DNA of 64,000 bases from AP-15 sp963703745 (GTDB lineage: Bacteria > Pseudomonadota > Alphaproteobacteria > ATCC43930 > CGMCC-115725): assembly GCA_963703745.1 (NCBI GenBank), contig CAVPFL010000003.1:248001-312000 (forward strand). The letters are read 5' to 3'. The notes beneath the pieces are model-generated. The model saw only the letters and a program-made list of their open reading frames with translations. It was not told where the DNA came from and ran no database searches. Shown piece by piece: positions 54,083 through 63,319 of the stretch (the first letter of the stretch is position 1; each line of letters starts with the position of its first letter). The translations under genes and the position numbers were made by a program.

Positions 54083-55057
54083 CTAGAAGTCGACCGTATC
54101 CTCGTTGCGCTCGGCGAAATAGGCGCGGGTATCGTCACGCAACCGCGGCTTGTTACCGGCAAGCTCGATCAGGCCGTCGCGCCGGCGCACGATGTCGACG
54201 TTCGGATCGTAATGGTTGCGGATCAGGATCTGCTCGCGCGTAGAATAGCGCCGCGCCTTTAGCGGCCCATGCCATAAGTGAAAGACGATACCCGGCACGA
54301 GGCCGATGTCTTCCTGGATCGCCCCACGAGCCCTCGCCTTCCAGGCTCGCAGTGCGTCCCGATACTGCGAGGTATAATCGTTGTCGCTCAGCAGCAAGTC
54401 CGCCATGTCGAAATGGCCATAGGCCATGTGGTAGTCGGCCGCACCGAGTAGGCAGACATCCAAGAGCCCTCCCATCGCGTCGAAAGCGGCGCGCCGGTAG
54501 GCCCACGCCGCTCCGGGATATCCGAAGTCGAGCATTTCGAGGGGCCCGGCTTTATGCCAATACTGCCCCTCGCCCTGCGCGCGGCGGCTGCGCACGTACC
54601 AGTGCATGAAGCTCTTTCCGTGCCCGACGAATTCATTGCGAGGACCCAGCCAGATTATGTCCGACGAGATCTGCACCGCCTTGTGCAGCTGAAGGGCATG
54701 CAGCGTTTGTTCTACCCAAGACTCGTCGTGGAACAGCATGTCACCATCGATCAGAGCCACATATTGCATATCCGAAATTGCGGCCACGCCGATATTCTGC
54801 AGGTTTTCTTTGCGCCAACAAACCGAGTCGGTCCGCAGCCTGATCCGGCGCACTCCTTCTCGGGCAGATAGGTCGAATGGGCGATCGCCGTAGGCGAGCT
54901 CCACAGTCGTCAGCCGCACGCCAGCGTCGATCATGCCTTGCTCGAAGCGCTGAAAGTTACTCAGCCGCGAGGTCCAGCGCAGATGGTTGTCATAGACTGC
55001 AACGACATCCAACAGGTCAAGATTGAACACGGCGACTCTCGGATGAGGTGGGGGCAA
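54083..55057 (-). CDS. Glycosyltransferase-like protein (GT-A fold)
   Basis: This 324-residue protein has the GT-A type DxD segment YVALIDGDMLFHDESWVEQT, and upstream WRKENLQNIGVAAISDMQY. The acceptor-side GYPGAAWAYRRAAFDAMGGL contains a typical GG(F/L) loop. The sequence NHLRWTSRLSNFQRFEQGMI at the N-terminus suggests a nucleotide-sugar pocket. No membrane anchor is visible. Genomic position beside rfbB suggests surface polysaccharide assembly. The exact sugar is unknown. Confidence 0.75.
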   Translation of the reverse strand: MPPPHPRVAVFNLDLLDVVAVYDNHLRWTSRLSNFQRFEQGMIDAGVRLTTVELAYGDRPFDLSAREGVRRIRLRTDSVCWRKENLQNIGVAAISDMQYVALIDGDMLFHDESWVEQTLHALQLHKAVQISSDIIWLGPRNEFVGHGKSFMHWYVRSRRAQGEGQYWHKAGPLEMLDFGYPGAAWAYRRAAFDAMGGLLDVCLLGAADYHMAYGHFDMADLLLSDNDYTSQYRDALRAWKARARGAIQEDIGLVPGIVFHLWHGPLKARRYSTREQILIRNHYDPNVDIVRRRDGLIELAGNKPRLRDDTRAYFAERNEDTVDF

Positions 55058-55148
55058 CGAGCCTAGGCGGTTTAATACTATGATAATCGCGAAATTGTCA
55101 ATACAATAAATGAGAGAGAGGCAACTTTTCTGAGCCCGTTACCAACGC

Positions 55149-56264
55149 CTACACACCGGAGATTGGAGACGGCACCGCCGCCGGCGACCGCTCGGCAACC
55201 CGGTCGCCCCCGCCGGTCCCAAGCCGCTCGCCACGGTACCTTTGGGACCAAATCGGCTCCCACCACCAACGGTTCTCGAGATACCAGGAGACGGTCCTGC
55301 GCAGCCCGCTGTCGAAGTTCTCGGCGGGCTCCCAGCCCAACTCGCGCCGGATCTTGGCGCTGTCCATGGCGTAGCGCCGGTCGTGTCCCGGCCGATCGGC
55401 GACGAAGCTGATCAGGCGCCGATGTGGCCGATGTGGCGAATCCGGTAGCATCTCGTCGAGCAATCGACAAATCGACTGCACGACATCGAGATTGGTCCGC
55501 TCGGCGTCCCCCCCGATATTGTAGCTCTCGCCAGCCGGCGCGTCATTTAGAATTGCGAACAGCGCACGGGCGTGGTCCTCGACATAGAGCCAGTCGCGGA
55601 TGTTGTCGCCGGTCCCGTACACCGGGATCGGCTCGCCGTGCAGCGCCTTCAGTATGGCAAGCGGGATCAGCTTTTCCGGAAAGTGGCAGGGCCCGTAATT
55701 GTTCGAGCAGTTGCTGATCACCGTAGGCAGCCCAAAGGTCTCCCGCCAGGCGCGCACCAAGTGATCGGCGGCTGCCTTCGAAGCGGAGTAGGGCGAGTTT
55801 GGTTGATACCGCGTGGTTTCGGTGAAACTGCCGCTAACTCCGAGCGAACCGAAAACCTCATCGGTCGAGACATGATGAAACCGGAACAGCGCCGCGCGCT
55901 TGGCCGGAAGCCTCTGCCAATGCGCCAGCGCGGTCTCAAGCAGGACGCAGGTCCCCTCGACATTAGTCTTGATGAAATCGGCCGGACCGTCGATCGATCG
56001 ATCGACATGAGACTCCGCCGCGAGATGCAGGACGGCATCGGGGTCGAACTCCCGCAGCAGCGCGCCGATCGTTTGCCGATCGCAGATGTCGGCCTGGCGA
56101 AACGCGTAGCGGGGGCTCGTTTCGACCGCCCGCAATGAACTCAGATTTGCCGCGTAGGTCAGCTTATCGACGTTCAGAACCGTGGTGTTCAGTTCGCCGA
56201 CGAACAACCGACAAACCGCCGAGCCGATAAAGCCGGCGCCACCGGTCACCAAAACCTTCATCAC
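55149..56264 (-). CDS. rfbB: dTDP-glucose 4,6-dehydratase
   Basis: This 371-residue extended-SDR enzyme makes dTDP-4-keto-6-deoxyglucose for rhamnose and other deoxysugars. It shows KVLVTGGAGFIGSAVCRLF (NAD binding), STDEVFGSLG (active-site Asp-Glu), YSASKAAADHLVRAWRE (YxxxK), ISNCSNNYGPCHFPEKLIP and FVADRPGHDRRYAMDSAKIR. The final ~30 residues after WEPIWSQRY are extra and low-complexity. rfbA, rfbC and rfbD are not in this window. A decayed copy of its 3' end lies at 53764. Confidence 0.95.
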   Translation of the reverse strand: MMKVLVTGGAGFIGSAVCRLFVGELNTTVLNVDKLTYAANLSSLRAVETSPRYAFRQADICDRQTIGALLREFDPDAVLHLAAESHVDRSIDGPADFIKTNVEGTCVLLETALAHWQRLPAKRAALFRFHHVSTDEVFGSLGVSGSFTETTRYQPNSPYSASKAAADHLVRAWRETFGLPTVISNCSNNYGPCHFPEKLIPLAILKALHGEPIPVYGTGDNIRDWLYVEDHARALFAILNDAPAGESYNIGGDAERTNLDVVQSICRLLDEMLPDSPHRPHRRLISFVADRPGHDRRYAMDSAKIRRELGWEPAENFDSGLRRTVSWYLENRWWWEPIWSQRYRGERLGTGGGDRVAERSPAAVPSPISGV

Positions 56265-56508
56265 CAGCCGCCCTGTTTGTTACGCCGGAGCAAGCTAAGC
56301 CTGGCCACGCGGATCGAGCAATACGCCCCTAGGCCCCTGTCGACTTGCTGGCGGTAACAAACTTGAAATATGTTGCTTGTGCGGGCGAGCATCGCGTGCC
56401 TGGCTCTGATCGGGCCGATGTCGGGACGCCGGCGAACCGCCATCGAAGGATCGCTCGGTAATTTTGGTTCGGCCGTCGGGGTGACCTCCTAACGGTTTCA
56501 GGAGGCGA

Positions 56509-58437
56509 ATGTCGAGACGGATTTCCATCTCCGCGTGGCTCAGCGCGCCCCGGCCAACGCTCATTCGTGCCTCCATGCTGGCGTTGGCCTTGACTGGTTC
56601 GCCTGGAGGCGCGGGCGCCGCGGATAAACTCGTGCTCCAGCTTCACCGCGCGGCGCAATTCGAGTTTGCCGGTTATTATGCGGCGCTGTGGCAGGGCTTT
56701 TACCGGGAGGCGGGGCTCGAGGTCGAGATCAACTCGGGTGCCCCGCCGGGAAACTACCCGATCGACCCAGTTCGGGAAATCACCGAAGGTCGCGCCCAGT
56801 TCGGGACGGGAACCGTTCAAGTCCTGATCCGCGCCGCCCAGGGCCAGTCGCTGGTGCTATTGGCGCCGATTTTTCAACAGAGCGACGCCCGAGTCTATTA
56901 TCGCGCGGATGGCGACTTCTCCTCGCCTAAGGCGCTGCTCAACGGCAGGATCGGGCGGTTGCCCCCGAGCAACATTCTCGACCTCGAGCTGCGCACGGCG
57001 CTCTATGCCGAAGCGATCGATCCAAATGAGCTGAGATCTCTGTCGAGCGAGCCGGGCCAGGCCTTGGCCGATCTTGCCGGCCACCGGGTTGACGCGGCGG
57101 TCGGCTCGGTCTGGGAGCTGCCCTGGCAGGCCCGAGAGCGCGGCGTAGCGCTGAAATCTTTCAACCCGGGCGGCTATCGCGTCGAGTACTACGGCGACAG
57201 CCTATTCACCTTGCAGCGTCTCGCGAAGACGGACCCAGCAATGGTTCGGCGCTTTCGCGAGGCGTCGGTCAAAGGCTGGGAGTATGCGTTGCAGCATCCC
57301 GAAGAAATCGGAGCGCGCATTCTTACCGAACTGCCGATCCAGGCAGCGGTGTCCGATCCGGCCGGGTTTACCCGCTACCAGACCGAGATAGCACGCAAAC
57401 TCGCCCGCTATCCCGACGTCCCGCTCGGCCATTCGAACCCGGAACGCTGGGGCCGGATTCAGCAGAGCTTGATCGAGATCGGAGAGATCACGCAGCCGGC
57501 CGATCTCGGCGCCTTTCTCTACAATCCCAACGCGGCAGTTGGCTACCGTAGCAATTGGCAGTCGACCATTGTCACCGCGGCCGCCGCTGTCTCCCTGCTC
57601 GCCGTCGCAGGCTTCTTGTGGTGGGGGACGGGGCGGGGGCGGAGTGCCGCTCGGGCAGGAGCCGTCGTCGGCGCCCACAAGGCGGCGCTTAGCTGGTTCC
57701 CGCGACACTTTCGCATACGGTCTCGTCTCACCCAGGTACGCGCCGCAGCCTCACGTTCGCTGAATCCTTTGAGGACGCTCGGCAGCCCGGGCAACGTGCA
57801 GTCTCGCCTCGGGCGATTACGCGGCGCAGCGTCTGAAGCGTTGAGCCGCCTGGCCAGTGAGACGCGCCGAATCATCCTATCGAGCGGGAACAACCCGCCG
57901 GGGTCGCGCCCGACCAATCTCAATACCATACTGCCGACGCTCGATCACTCCATCCGACGACGGGTTCCGAGTTCGGTCAACTGCCGCTTTTCTCCGCTGC
58001 CCGAACTGTGGCTTTGCCACGTCGATCCGGATGCGATCGCGACGACGATTCTCGATCTCGTTGCCGCAGCGCTGGCCGACATGGCGGCTGGCGGGGAGCT
58101 GATTGTCGGGACCCGGCAATATGCAATCGACGATGCGATCGCTGCCGAACTCCCGGGCAGCGCTGCCGGAGATTATGTTCGGCTCACCGTCAAGGACAAC
58201 GGCCGCGGCCTATCCCAAGAGCGTCTCGACAGCATCTTGGATCCGGCGACAACCTCTAGACCGGCGGTCGTTGCTGCTGGGGAATTGACCCGTCAGCTCG
58301 GCGGCTTTGTCCGCGTCGAGAGCGCCGAGGGCATCGGCACCGCCGTCCATCTCTATTTTTGCCGGGTCGCCATCGCCGGTGAGAGCGCGCAACAACAACC
58401 GCCGGACGACCAGCAGACAAAAGCTTCGGCCGCATAG
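56509..58437 (+). CDS. NMT1/THI5-like sensor fused to degenerate histidine kinase
   Basis: This 642-residue one-pass membrane protein has residues ~1-37 as signal/anchor and ~38-345 as an NMT1/THI5-type periplasmic ligand-binding domain (LVLQLHRAAQFEFAGYYAAL, RAQFGTGTVQVLIRAAQGQS). A transmembrane helix spans ~353-375. The cytosolic end resembles a HisKA-HATPase_c module, but no H-box His is in place. The N-box reads ILDLVAAALADM (Asp516 and Ala520/521 where Asn residues are expected), and only the G1 box DNGRGL (563-568) is kept. It may therefore sense a thiamine-precursor-like ligand without normal kinase activity. The frame is intact. Confidence 0.82.
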   Translation: MSRRISISAWLSAPRPTLIRASMLALALTGSPGGAGAADKLVLQLHRAAQFEFAGYYAALWQGFYREAGLEVEINSGAPPGNYPIDPVREITEGRAQFGTGTVQVLIRAAQGQSLVLLAPIFQQSDARVYYRADGDFSSPKALLNGRIGRLPPSNILDLELRTALYAEAIDPNELRSLSSEPGQALADLAGHRVDAAVGSVWELPWQARERGVALKSFNPGGYRVEYYGDSLFTLQRLAKTDPAMVRRFREASVKGWEYALQHPEEIGARILTELPIQAAVSDPAGFTRYQTEIARKLARYPDVPLGHSNPERWGRIQQSLIEIGEITQPADLGAFLYNPNAAVGYRSNWQSTIVTAAAAVSLLAVAGFLWWGTGRGRSAARAGAVVGAHKAALSWFPRHFRIRSRLTQVRAAASRSLNPLRTLGSPGNVQSRLGRLRGAASEALSRLASETRRIILSSGNNPPGSRPTNLNTILPTLDHSIRRRVPSSVNCRFSPLPELWLCHVDPDAIATTILDLVAAALADMAAGGELIVGTRQYAIDDAIAAELPGSAAGDYVRLTVKDNGRGLSQERLDSILDPATTSRPAVVAAGELTRQLGGFVRVESAEGIGTAVHLYFCRVAIAGESAQQQPPDDQQTKASAA

Positions 58438-58488
58438 CGAACCGATCTCAGCACCCGCGGGCGAAGGTGCGGGAGTTCTTTGGCGCAA

Positions 58489-59637
58489 TCACAATGTCAG
58501 CTCCGGCAAATCGATCCAGCGTCGCTCCCGGTTGCTTTGATGACAGGCCTCGGCGAGCTGGACGCCCTTTGCTCCTTCGAGCAGCGGCGATGGAAACGGC
58601 GCGCTTTCCGCAACGTGTCTAAGGAACAATTCCCAGCCGGCCCGGTAGCTGTTGCGGAACGGCTCGACGTCCGGCAGCTCCTGCCATTGTTCGGCGAAGA
58701 CCATCGATTGCGGCCGTTCCGGGTCGAAGAATGGCTTCGGCGTGGCCACCAGAGGCTGCACGAAGCAGCGGTGGAGACCGCACACCGCCGAGCCCAGGGT
58801 GCCGTCGACTTGGATCTGTAACAGGTCGTCGCGCTTGACGCGGCTCGCCCAAGACGAGCTGACCTGCGCCAAAACTCCGCCCGCGAGTTCGAAAGTCGCG
58901 AAAGCGTGGTCCTCGACGTCGACATCGTATGACTGTCCCGCCTCGTCGCGGCGCTTTAGCTGGGCGGTTAAGTGGCGGCACGACACCGCTTTGATCTCTC
59001 CCAGCAAGCGGTCGAAGATGTAACGCCAGTGGGCGAACATATCGAGGACGAGCCCGCCACCGGTCTCCTTGCGGTAGTTCCAGCTCGGCCGCTGCGCCGG
59101 ATACAGCTCGCCATCGAACACCCACCAGCCGAAATCGAGCCGAACCGAAAGAACCCGGCCAAAGAAGTCGGCATCGTAAAGCTTCCGTAGCTTACGCAGT
59201 CCGGGCAGGAACAGTTTATCCTGGACAACGCCGTTCTTGAGACCGGCGCGCTGGGCCTGCCGAGCCAGACTCAACGCAACGGGCAGGGTCTCGGCAATCG
59301 GCTTTTCGAGATAGACGTGCTTGCCGGCGTCGATCGCCGTACCGGCGCGCTCCGGCCGTCCCCCGGTAGAGCTCGCATCAAAATAGATCGCGATATCAGG
59401 ATCGGCGAGGATCGTATCGCGCTCGGTGCTCCATTTTAGCCCGCCCTGCGCCTCCGCCAGCGCGGCGAGCCTCTCCGGATTTCGTCCGAGCAACACCGGC
59501 ACGGGTATCAGGCGATCGCCGTTGGCGAGCGGCAGCCCACCTTCCGCCCGGATCGCCATCAACGAGCGCAGATGCTGGGTGGTGCCGAGGCGCCCGGTGG
59601 CACCTTCTATGACGATGCCGATCGGACGGGTGCCCAT
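58489..59637 (-). CDS. Gfo/Idh/MocA-family oxidoreductase
   Basis: This 382-residue NAD(P)-dependent oxidoreductase opens GIVIEGATGRLGTTQHLRS. It carries the family EKP motif in HVYLEKPIAETLPVA and a C-terminal alpha/beta domain with GGGLVLDMFAHWRYIFDRLL. Such enzymes act on sugars, inositols and their derivatives. The substrate is not predictable. It is convergent with the NMT1/kinase gene. Confidence 0.9.
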   Translation of the reverse strand: MGTRPIGIVIEGATGRLGTTQHLRSLMAIRAEGGLPLANGDRLIPVPVLLGRNPERLAALAEAQGGLKWSTERDTILADPDIAIYFDASSTGGRPERAGTAIDAGKHVYLEKPIAETLPVALSLARQAQRAGLKNGVVQDKLFLPGLRKLRKLYDADFFGRVLSVRLDFGWWVFDGELYPAQRPSWNYRKETGGGLVLDMFAHWRYIFDRLLGEIKAVSCRHLTAQLKRRDEAGQSYDVDVEDHAFATFELAGGVLAQVSSSWASRVKRDDLLQIQVDGTLGSAVCGLHRCFVQPLVATPKPFFDPERPQSMVFAEQWQELPDVEPFRNSYRAGWELFLRHVAESAPFPSPLLEGAKGVQLAEACHQSNRERRWIDLPELTL

Positions 59638-59908
59638 ATGATCTCCCGACGCTGGTTGGACGCTCGATTTTCCCTGCCGAACCGGGAAATTCGGGAAAAA
59701 ACGCGACGCAGCCCGTCAAAATCCCAAAAGTCACTAACCTTTTCAAATACTTATATCCTGCCGAGGGGCTCGTTTAAGACGCCCCTGAGGGAGACGTTGA
59801 CGGTTTTTCTGACACCGAGATGCGACACGGACGGGCGATCAAAACCGCTAGGCGGGAGTCCCCATCGGCGGTGGATCTTACTCCTCGATCTTGTCGGCGA
59901 GATGGCGG

Positions 59909-61256
59909 CTAGATTGCCGCGGTAATCGCGGTACGCAGGATCTCGGGGATGCGGTCGAGCGTCTCGGTCGGGGTCATCAACGGCGGCGCCAGGCAGATCG
60001 TGTCGCCGACCGGCGGGTCTGCGCTGCCGGGGCGGACGCGCAAAAGCAATCCGCGCGCCAGCGCCTCGCGCGTGAGGCGCCCGCCCAGCCCTAGCGCGGG
60101 CGCCTTTGTGTTGCGATCAGTCACCAGCTCGACGCCGCACATCATGCCGAGCCCGCGCACATCGCCGACGGAAGGCAGATCGCGCAGCTCCTCTAACCCA
60201 GCCACCAGACGCTGGCCCATTTCTGCGGCGCGCGCGACCAGCCCCTCACTCTCGATGATCTCTATATTGCGCAAGCCGACCGCACAGCACACCGGGTGGC
60301 CGGAGTAGGTCGCTGCGTGCATGAACCTGCGGTCGGCCGGTGCGCTCTCGATCGCCTCATGCACGCCTTTGGAGGCGAGCACGCCGCCCAATGGCAGATA
60401 GCCGCTCGTCACCCCTTTGGCGAAGGAGACGAGGTCCGGCTCTACCCCCCAGCGGCCGAGCGCGAACCATTCGCCAGTGCGGCCAAAGCCGGTGATGACC
60501 TCGTCGGCGATCAGCAGCACGTCGTGGCGGTCGCAGATCTCGCGCAGCCGCGGGAAATAAGAGGGCGGCGGCACGATGACGCCGCCCGCCCCCATCACCG
60601 GCTCGGCGATCACCGCCGCAACGGTGTCCGGGCCCTCGGCGAGGATCGCCTGCTCGACCGCATCGGCGGCGCCGACCCCCGGCTCCTCGTTGCCGGCCCA
60701 GCGATATGGGTAGGGAGGTGCGACCTGGATGAACCCAGGTACCAAAGGTCCGAACATGTTGCGATACGCGGCCATGCCGGTGGCGCTCATGGCCGCCAGG
60801 GTCACACCGTGATAGGCGTGAATGCGCGAGATGATCTTGGTCTTCTCAGGCTTGTCTTTGATCTTCCAGTAGTAGCGCGCGAATTTGAAAGCGGACTCGT
60901 TCGAACTCGGCGCCGGCGGTCGTGAAATAGGCGGCCGCGGTGTTGCCATAGGCGTGTCCGACGATCTTCTCGGCGAGCCGGACCGCCGGCTCGTTGGTGG
61001 CACCGATATAGGCTGAGGCAAAAGCGATCCGCCGCATCTGGGCGCTCGCCGCGTCGGCGAGCTCGGCGCGGCCGTGGCCGACATTGACGTTCCACAGGCC
61101 TGACAGCCCGTCGATGTATTCGCGGCCCTCGGCGTCGCGCAGCATGGCGCCGCGGCCCTCGACGACAACCAGCGGCTGCTTGTGATCATCGGGATAATGC
61201 AGCGGGTGGACGAGGTAGCGGCGATCGGCTTCAAGAAGTTGACTGATGTCGTCCAT
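59909..61256 (-). pseudogene. Class III aminotransferase, one frameshift
   Basis: This is a PLP-dependent aminotransferase of about 449 residues of the aspartate/omega-amino-acid type. The N-terminus (MDDISQLLEADRRYLVHPLH, DGLSGLWNVNVGHGRAELAD) is in one frame and the rest in another. The join is near 60910, where GAE should continue SNESAFKFARYYWKIKDK. The sequence GAGTTCG has one extra T. Downstream features are complete: LLIADEVITGFGRTGEWFAL (PLP Asp), SFAKGVTSGYLPLGG (Schiff-base Lys) and ATYSGHPVCCAVGLRNIEII. Everything else is conserved, so a sequencing error is at least as likely as inactivation. Confidence 0.88.
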
Positions 61257-61388
61257 TGGTCGCTCCTAACCGCGGGCCCCTCGCCCTTACCCTAACCGCG
61301 TCAGCCTCGGCGAAACAACGGCGAAGCTCGTTGACAGCAGACGCTGCCGACCTCAGCCTGCCGCCGCGCACAACTAAAAGGGTGTCGG

Positions 61389-62495
61389 ATGGCCGAGTTC
61401 TTTTTCTCGAGCCCCTTGCCGATCCGCGAGGATTTGGCGGCGGCGCATCGGCGCGCCTGGGCGCATATCGCGCAGCGCGGCACCTGGTGGGATGGCGCCG
61501 CGCGCGTCGCGATCGCTGCGGAGACACGCCAGGCGCCGCTTTGTGCGCTGTGCCGCCGACGCCGCGAGGCGTTGTTGCCATTGGCAATTGAGGGCGCCCA
61601 CGACAGCCTCGGGCAACTCCCGGAGCTCGCGATCGAGGTCGTGCATCGCCTGCGGACAGATCCGGGCCGCCTCGGCGAAGGCTGGTGTCGCAGCGTCATC
61701 GCCCGCGGTCTCACCGAGGAGCAATATGTCGAGATCGTTTCGGTCGTCGCTCACATTGTCGCGATCGATACGATGGCGCGCGGGCTCGGCCTCGATCCGC
61801 CTCCGCTCCCCGATCCGGAGCCGGGGTCACCCACGCGCCGGCGTCCCTCGGGCGCCAAGCCGGGAGGCGCTTGGGTCCCCTGGCTCGACCCCGCCGACGC
61901 GGCCGATGCCGCGGCCGGGATCTATCCGAGCGATCGGGAGCCCGCCAACATCATGAAGGCGATGAGTCTGGTGCCGGACGAGGTGCGCAGCTTTTTCGAC
62001 CTGGTGACCCACCAATATCTGCCGGGTGCCGTCATGCGCGACTTTGCGCACGAATACCGGACGATCAGCCATGCTCAGATCGAGCTGTTGGCGGCGCGAG
62101 TATCGGCGCTCAACCGATGTCTCTATTGAACCACCAGCCATGCCTTGCTGCTCCGTGCGAGCGGCCGGACCCACGGCAAAAAGTATGACCTCGAGGCGGT
62201 CATCGGTGCTGCCGGCGGCGACGGCGGCGTAGTGCACGGCCGACTGCTCGTCGCGTTCGCTGAAGCCGTATTGGGCGAAAACAACAGTGCATTGTTGCGA
62301 GCGCGCGACGCGCTGGTGGCAGAGCTGGGCACGGTGGGGCTGGTCGACGCGGCCGGTGTCGTCGGCCTCTTCAACGCGATCGACCGCGTGGCGGACGCGA
62401 CCGGCATCCCGCTGGAGTCCGAAAAAGCGGCGGCCAGCGCGAACTTTCGCACGGCGCTCGACCTCAACCGTTTCGCGGTTGTTGACAGGAGCTGA
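61389..62495 (+). CDS. AhpD-like protein, predicted CxxU selenoprotein
   Basis: If the in-frame TGA at 62127-62129 is read as selenocysteine, this is one 368-residue protein. The first part (MAEFFFSSPLPIREDLAAAH, with Cys52-x2-Cys55 in PLCALCRRRREALLP) leads to AQIELLAARVSALNRCLY, then Sec247, then TTSHALLLRASG and a C-terminal domain (LVDAAGVVGLFNAIDRVADA) to TGA 62495. Cys244-Leu-Tyr-Sec247-x3-His251 matches the CxYCxxxH redox motif of AhpD/carboxymuconolactone-decarboxylase proteins, with Sec for the second Cys. A SECIS-like hairpin follows. AhpD-fold proteins reduce peroxides or handle thiols. It is divergent from the aminotransferase. The sel genes are not in this window. Confidence 0.8.
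62147..62165 (+). promoter_or_regulatory. Candidate bacterial SECIS hairpin
   Basis: GCTGCTC (62147-62153) pairs with GAGCGGC (62159-62165) in seven base pairs, one of them G-U, around loop CGTGC. The loop G is 25 bases after the TGA at 62127-62129. In bacteria SECIS hairpins lie inside the ORF, with the apical loop about 16-37 bases after the UGA and a G in its first two positions. Both conditions hold here. It supports selenocysteine insertion but does not prove it. Confidence 0.6.
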
Positions 62496-62643
62496 TCCAG
62501 CTTGTCGACGGACTGACCCTCGCCACTCCGATTGATCTGCGGCACGGCCCTGGGCAAAAGCAGCGCAAGGCCAACGGGCATCCCCTGCATCGGCACGGTC
62601 TCAACCTATCTGTCTCTTTGGAACCTTTGAGAGACGGTGAACG

Positions 62644-63297
62644 ATGATCAGCCGCTTCCGTACCTTCATCGCAGGATTCCTTGTCCTTCTCCCGCTGGCG
62701 GTGACAATCGCTGTCATCGTGTGGGTCGGCACGTTTATTTTCGCTTACCTCGGTCCTGACGGTGCGATTGGCCGCATCCTGATCTCGATCGGTTTCAACT
62801 TTTCGAGCTCCCCTCTTGCAGCCTATGCGCTCGGTGCGGTCGTCGTGGTCGGGTTGGTCTATCTACTCGGGCTCGCCGTTGAATCACGCCTCGAAAGCCG
62901 GGTGCGCCATCTGATCGACTCGCTGATGCAGCGCATCCCGTTCGTCGGCAATCTTTACGACGTCACCAAGCGATTTGTCGCAATCGTCGACCGAAAGGAC
63001 CAGGACGGCCTCAAGAGCATGAGCCCGGTCTGGTGTTTCTTTGGCGGCGAAGGGGGCGCAGCGGTACTCGGGGTGCTGCCGATGCCCAAGCCGATCACGA
63101 TCGGTGAACAGCAATATCATGTGGTGCTCGTCCCGTCTGCGCCGGTCCCGGTCGGGGGATGCCTGGTCTATGTTCCGGTGCAGTGGGTGAAGCCGGCGGA
63201 TTTCGGCGTGGAAGCGTTGATGAGCATCTATGTATCGATGGGAGTGACATCGCCGCAGATGGTAGATTGGGCCCCGACCATGCCCAAATCGGGCTGA
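62644..63297 (+). CDS. DUF502 membrane protein
   Basis: This 217-residue DUF502 protein has two N-terminal transmembrane helices (FIAGFLVLLPLAVTIAVIVW and LAAYALGAVVVVGLVYLLGL). The conserved soluble segment RIPFVGNLYDVTKRFVAIVD and GCLVYVPVQWVKPADFGVEA follow. The function is unknown. A short inverted repeat GTCTCT/AGAGAC lies about 15-30 bases before the start. It is co-directional with the GNAT gene 22 bases downstream. Confidence 0.92.
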   Translation: MISRFRTFIAGFLVLLPLAVTIAVIVWVGTFIFAYLGPDGAIGRILISIGFNFSSSPLAAYALGAVVVVGLVYLLGLAVESRLESRVRHLIDSLMQRIPFVGNLYDVTKRFVAIVDRKDQDGLKSMSPVWCFFGGEGGAAVLGVLPMPKPITIGEQQYHVVLVPSAPVPVGGCLVYVPVQWVKPADFGVEALMSIYVSMGVTSPQMVDWAPTMPKSG

Positions 63298-63319
63298 GTG
63301 CAGCTTCGCCAGGGCACGG

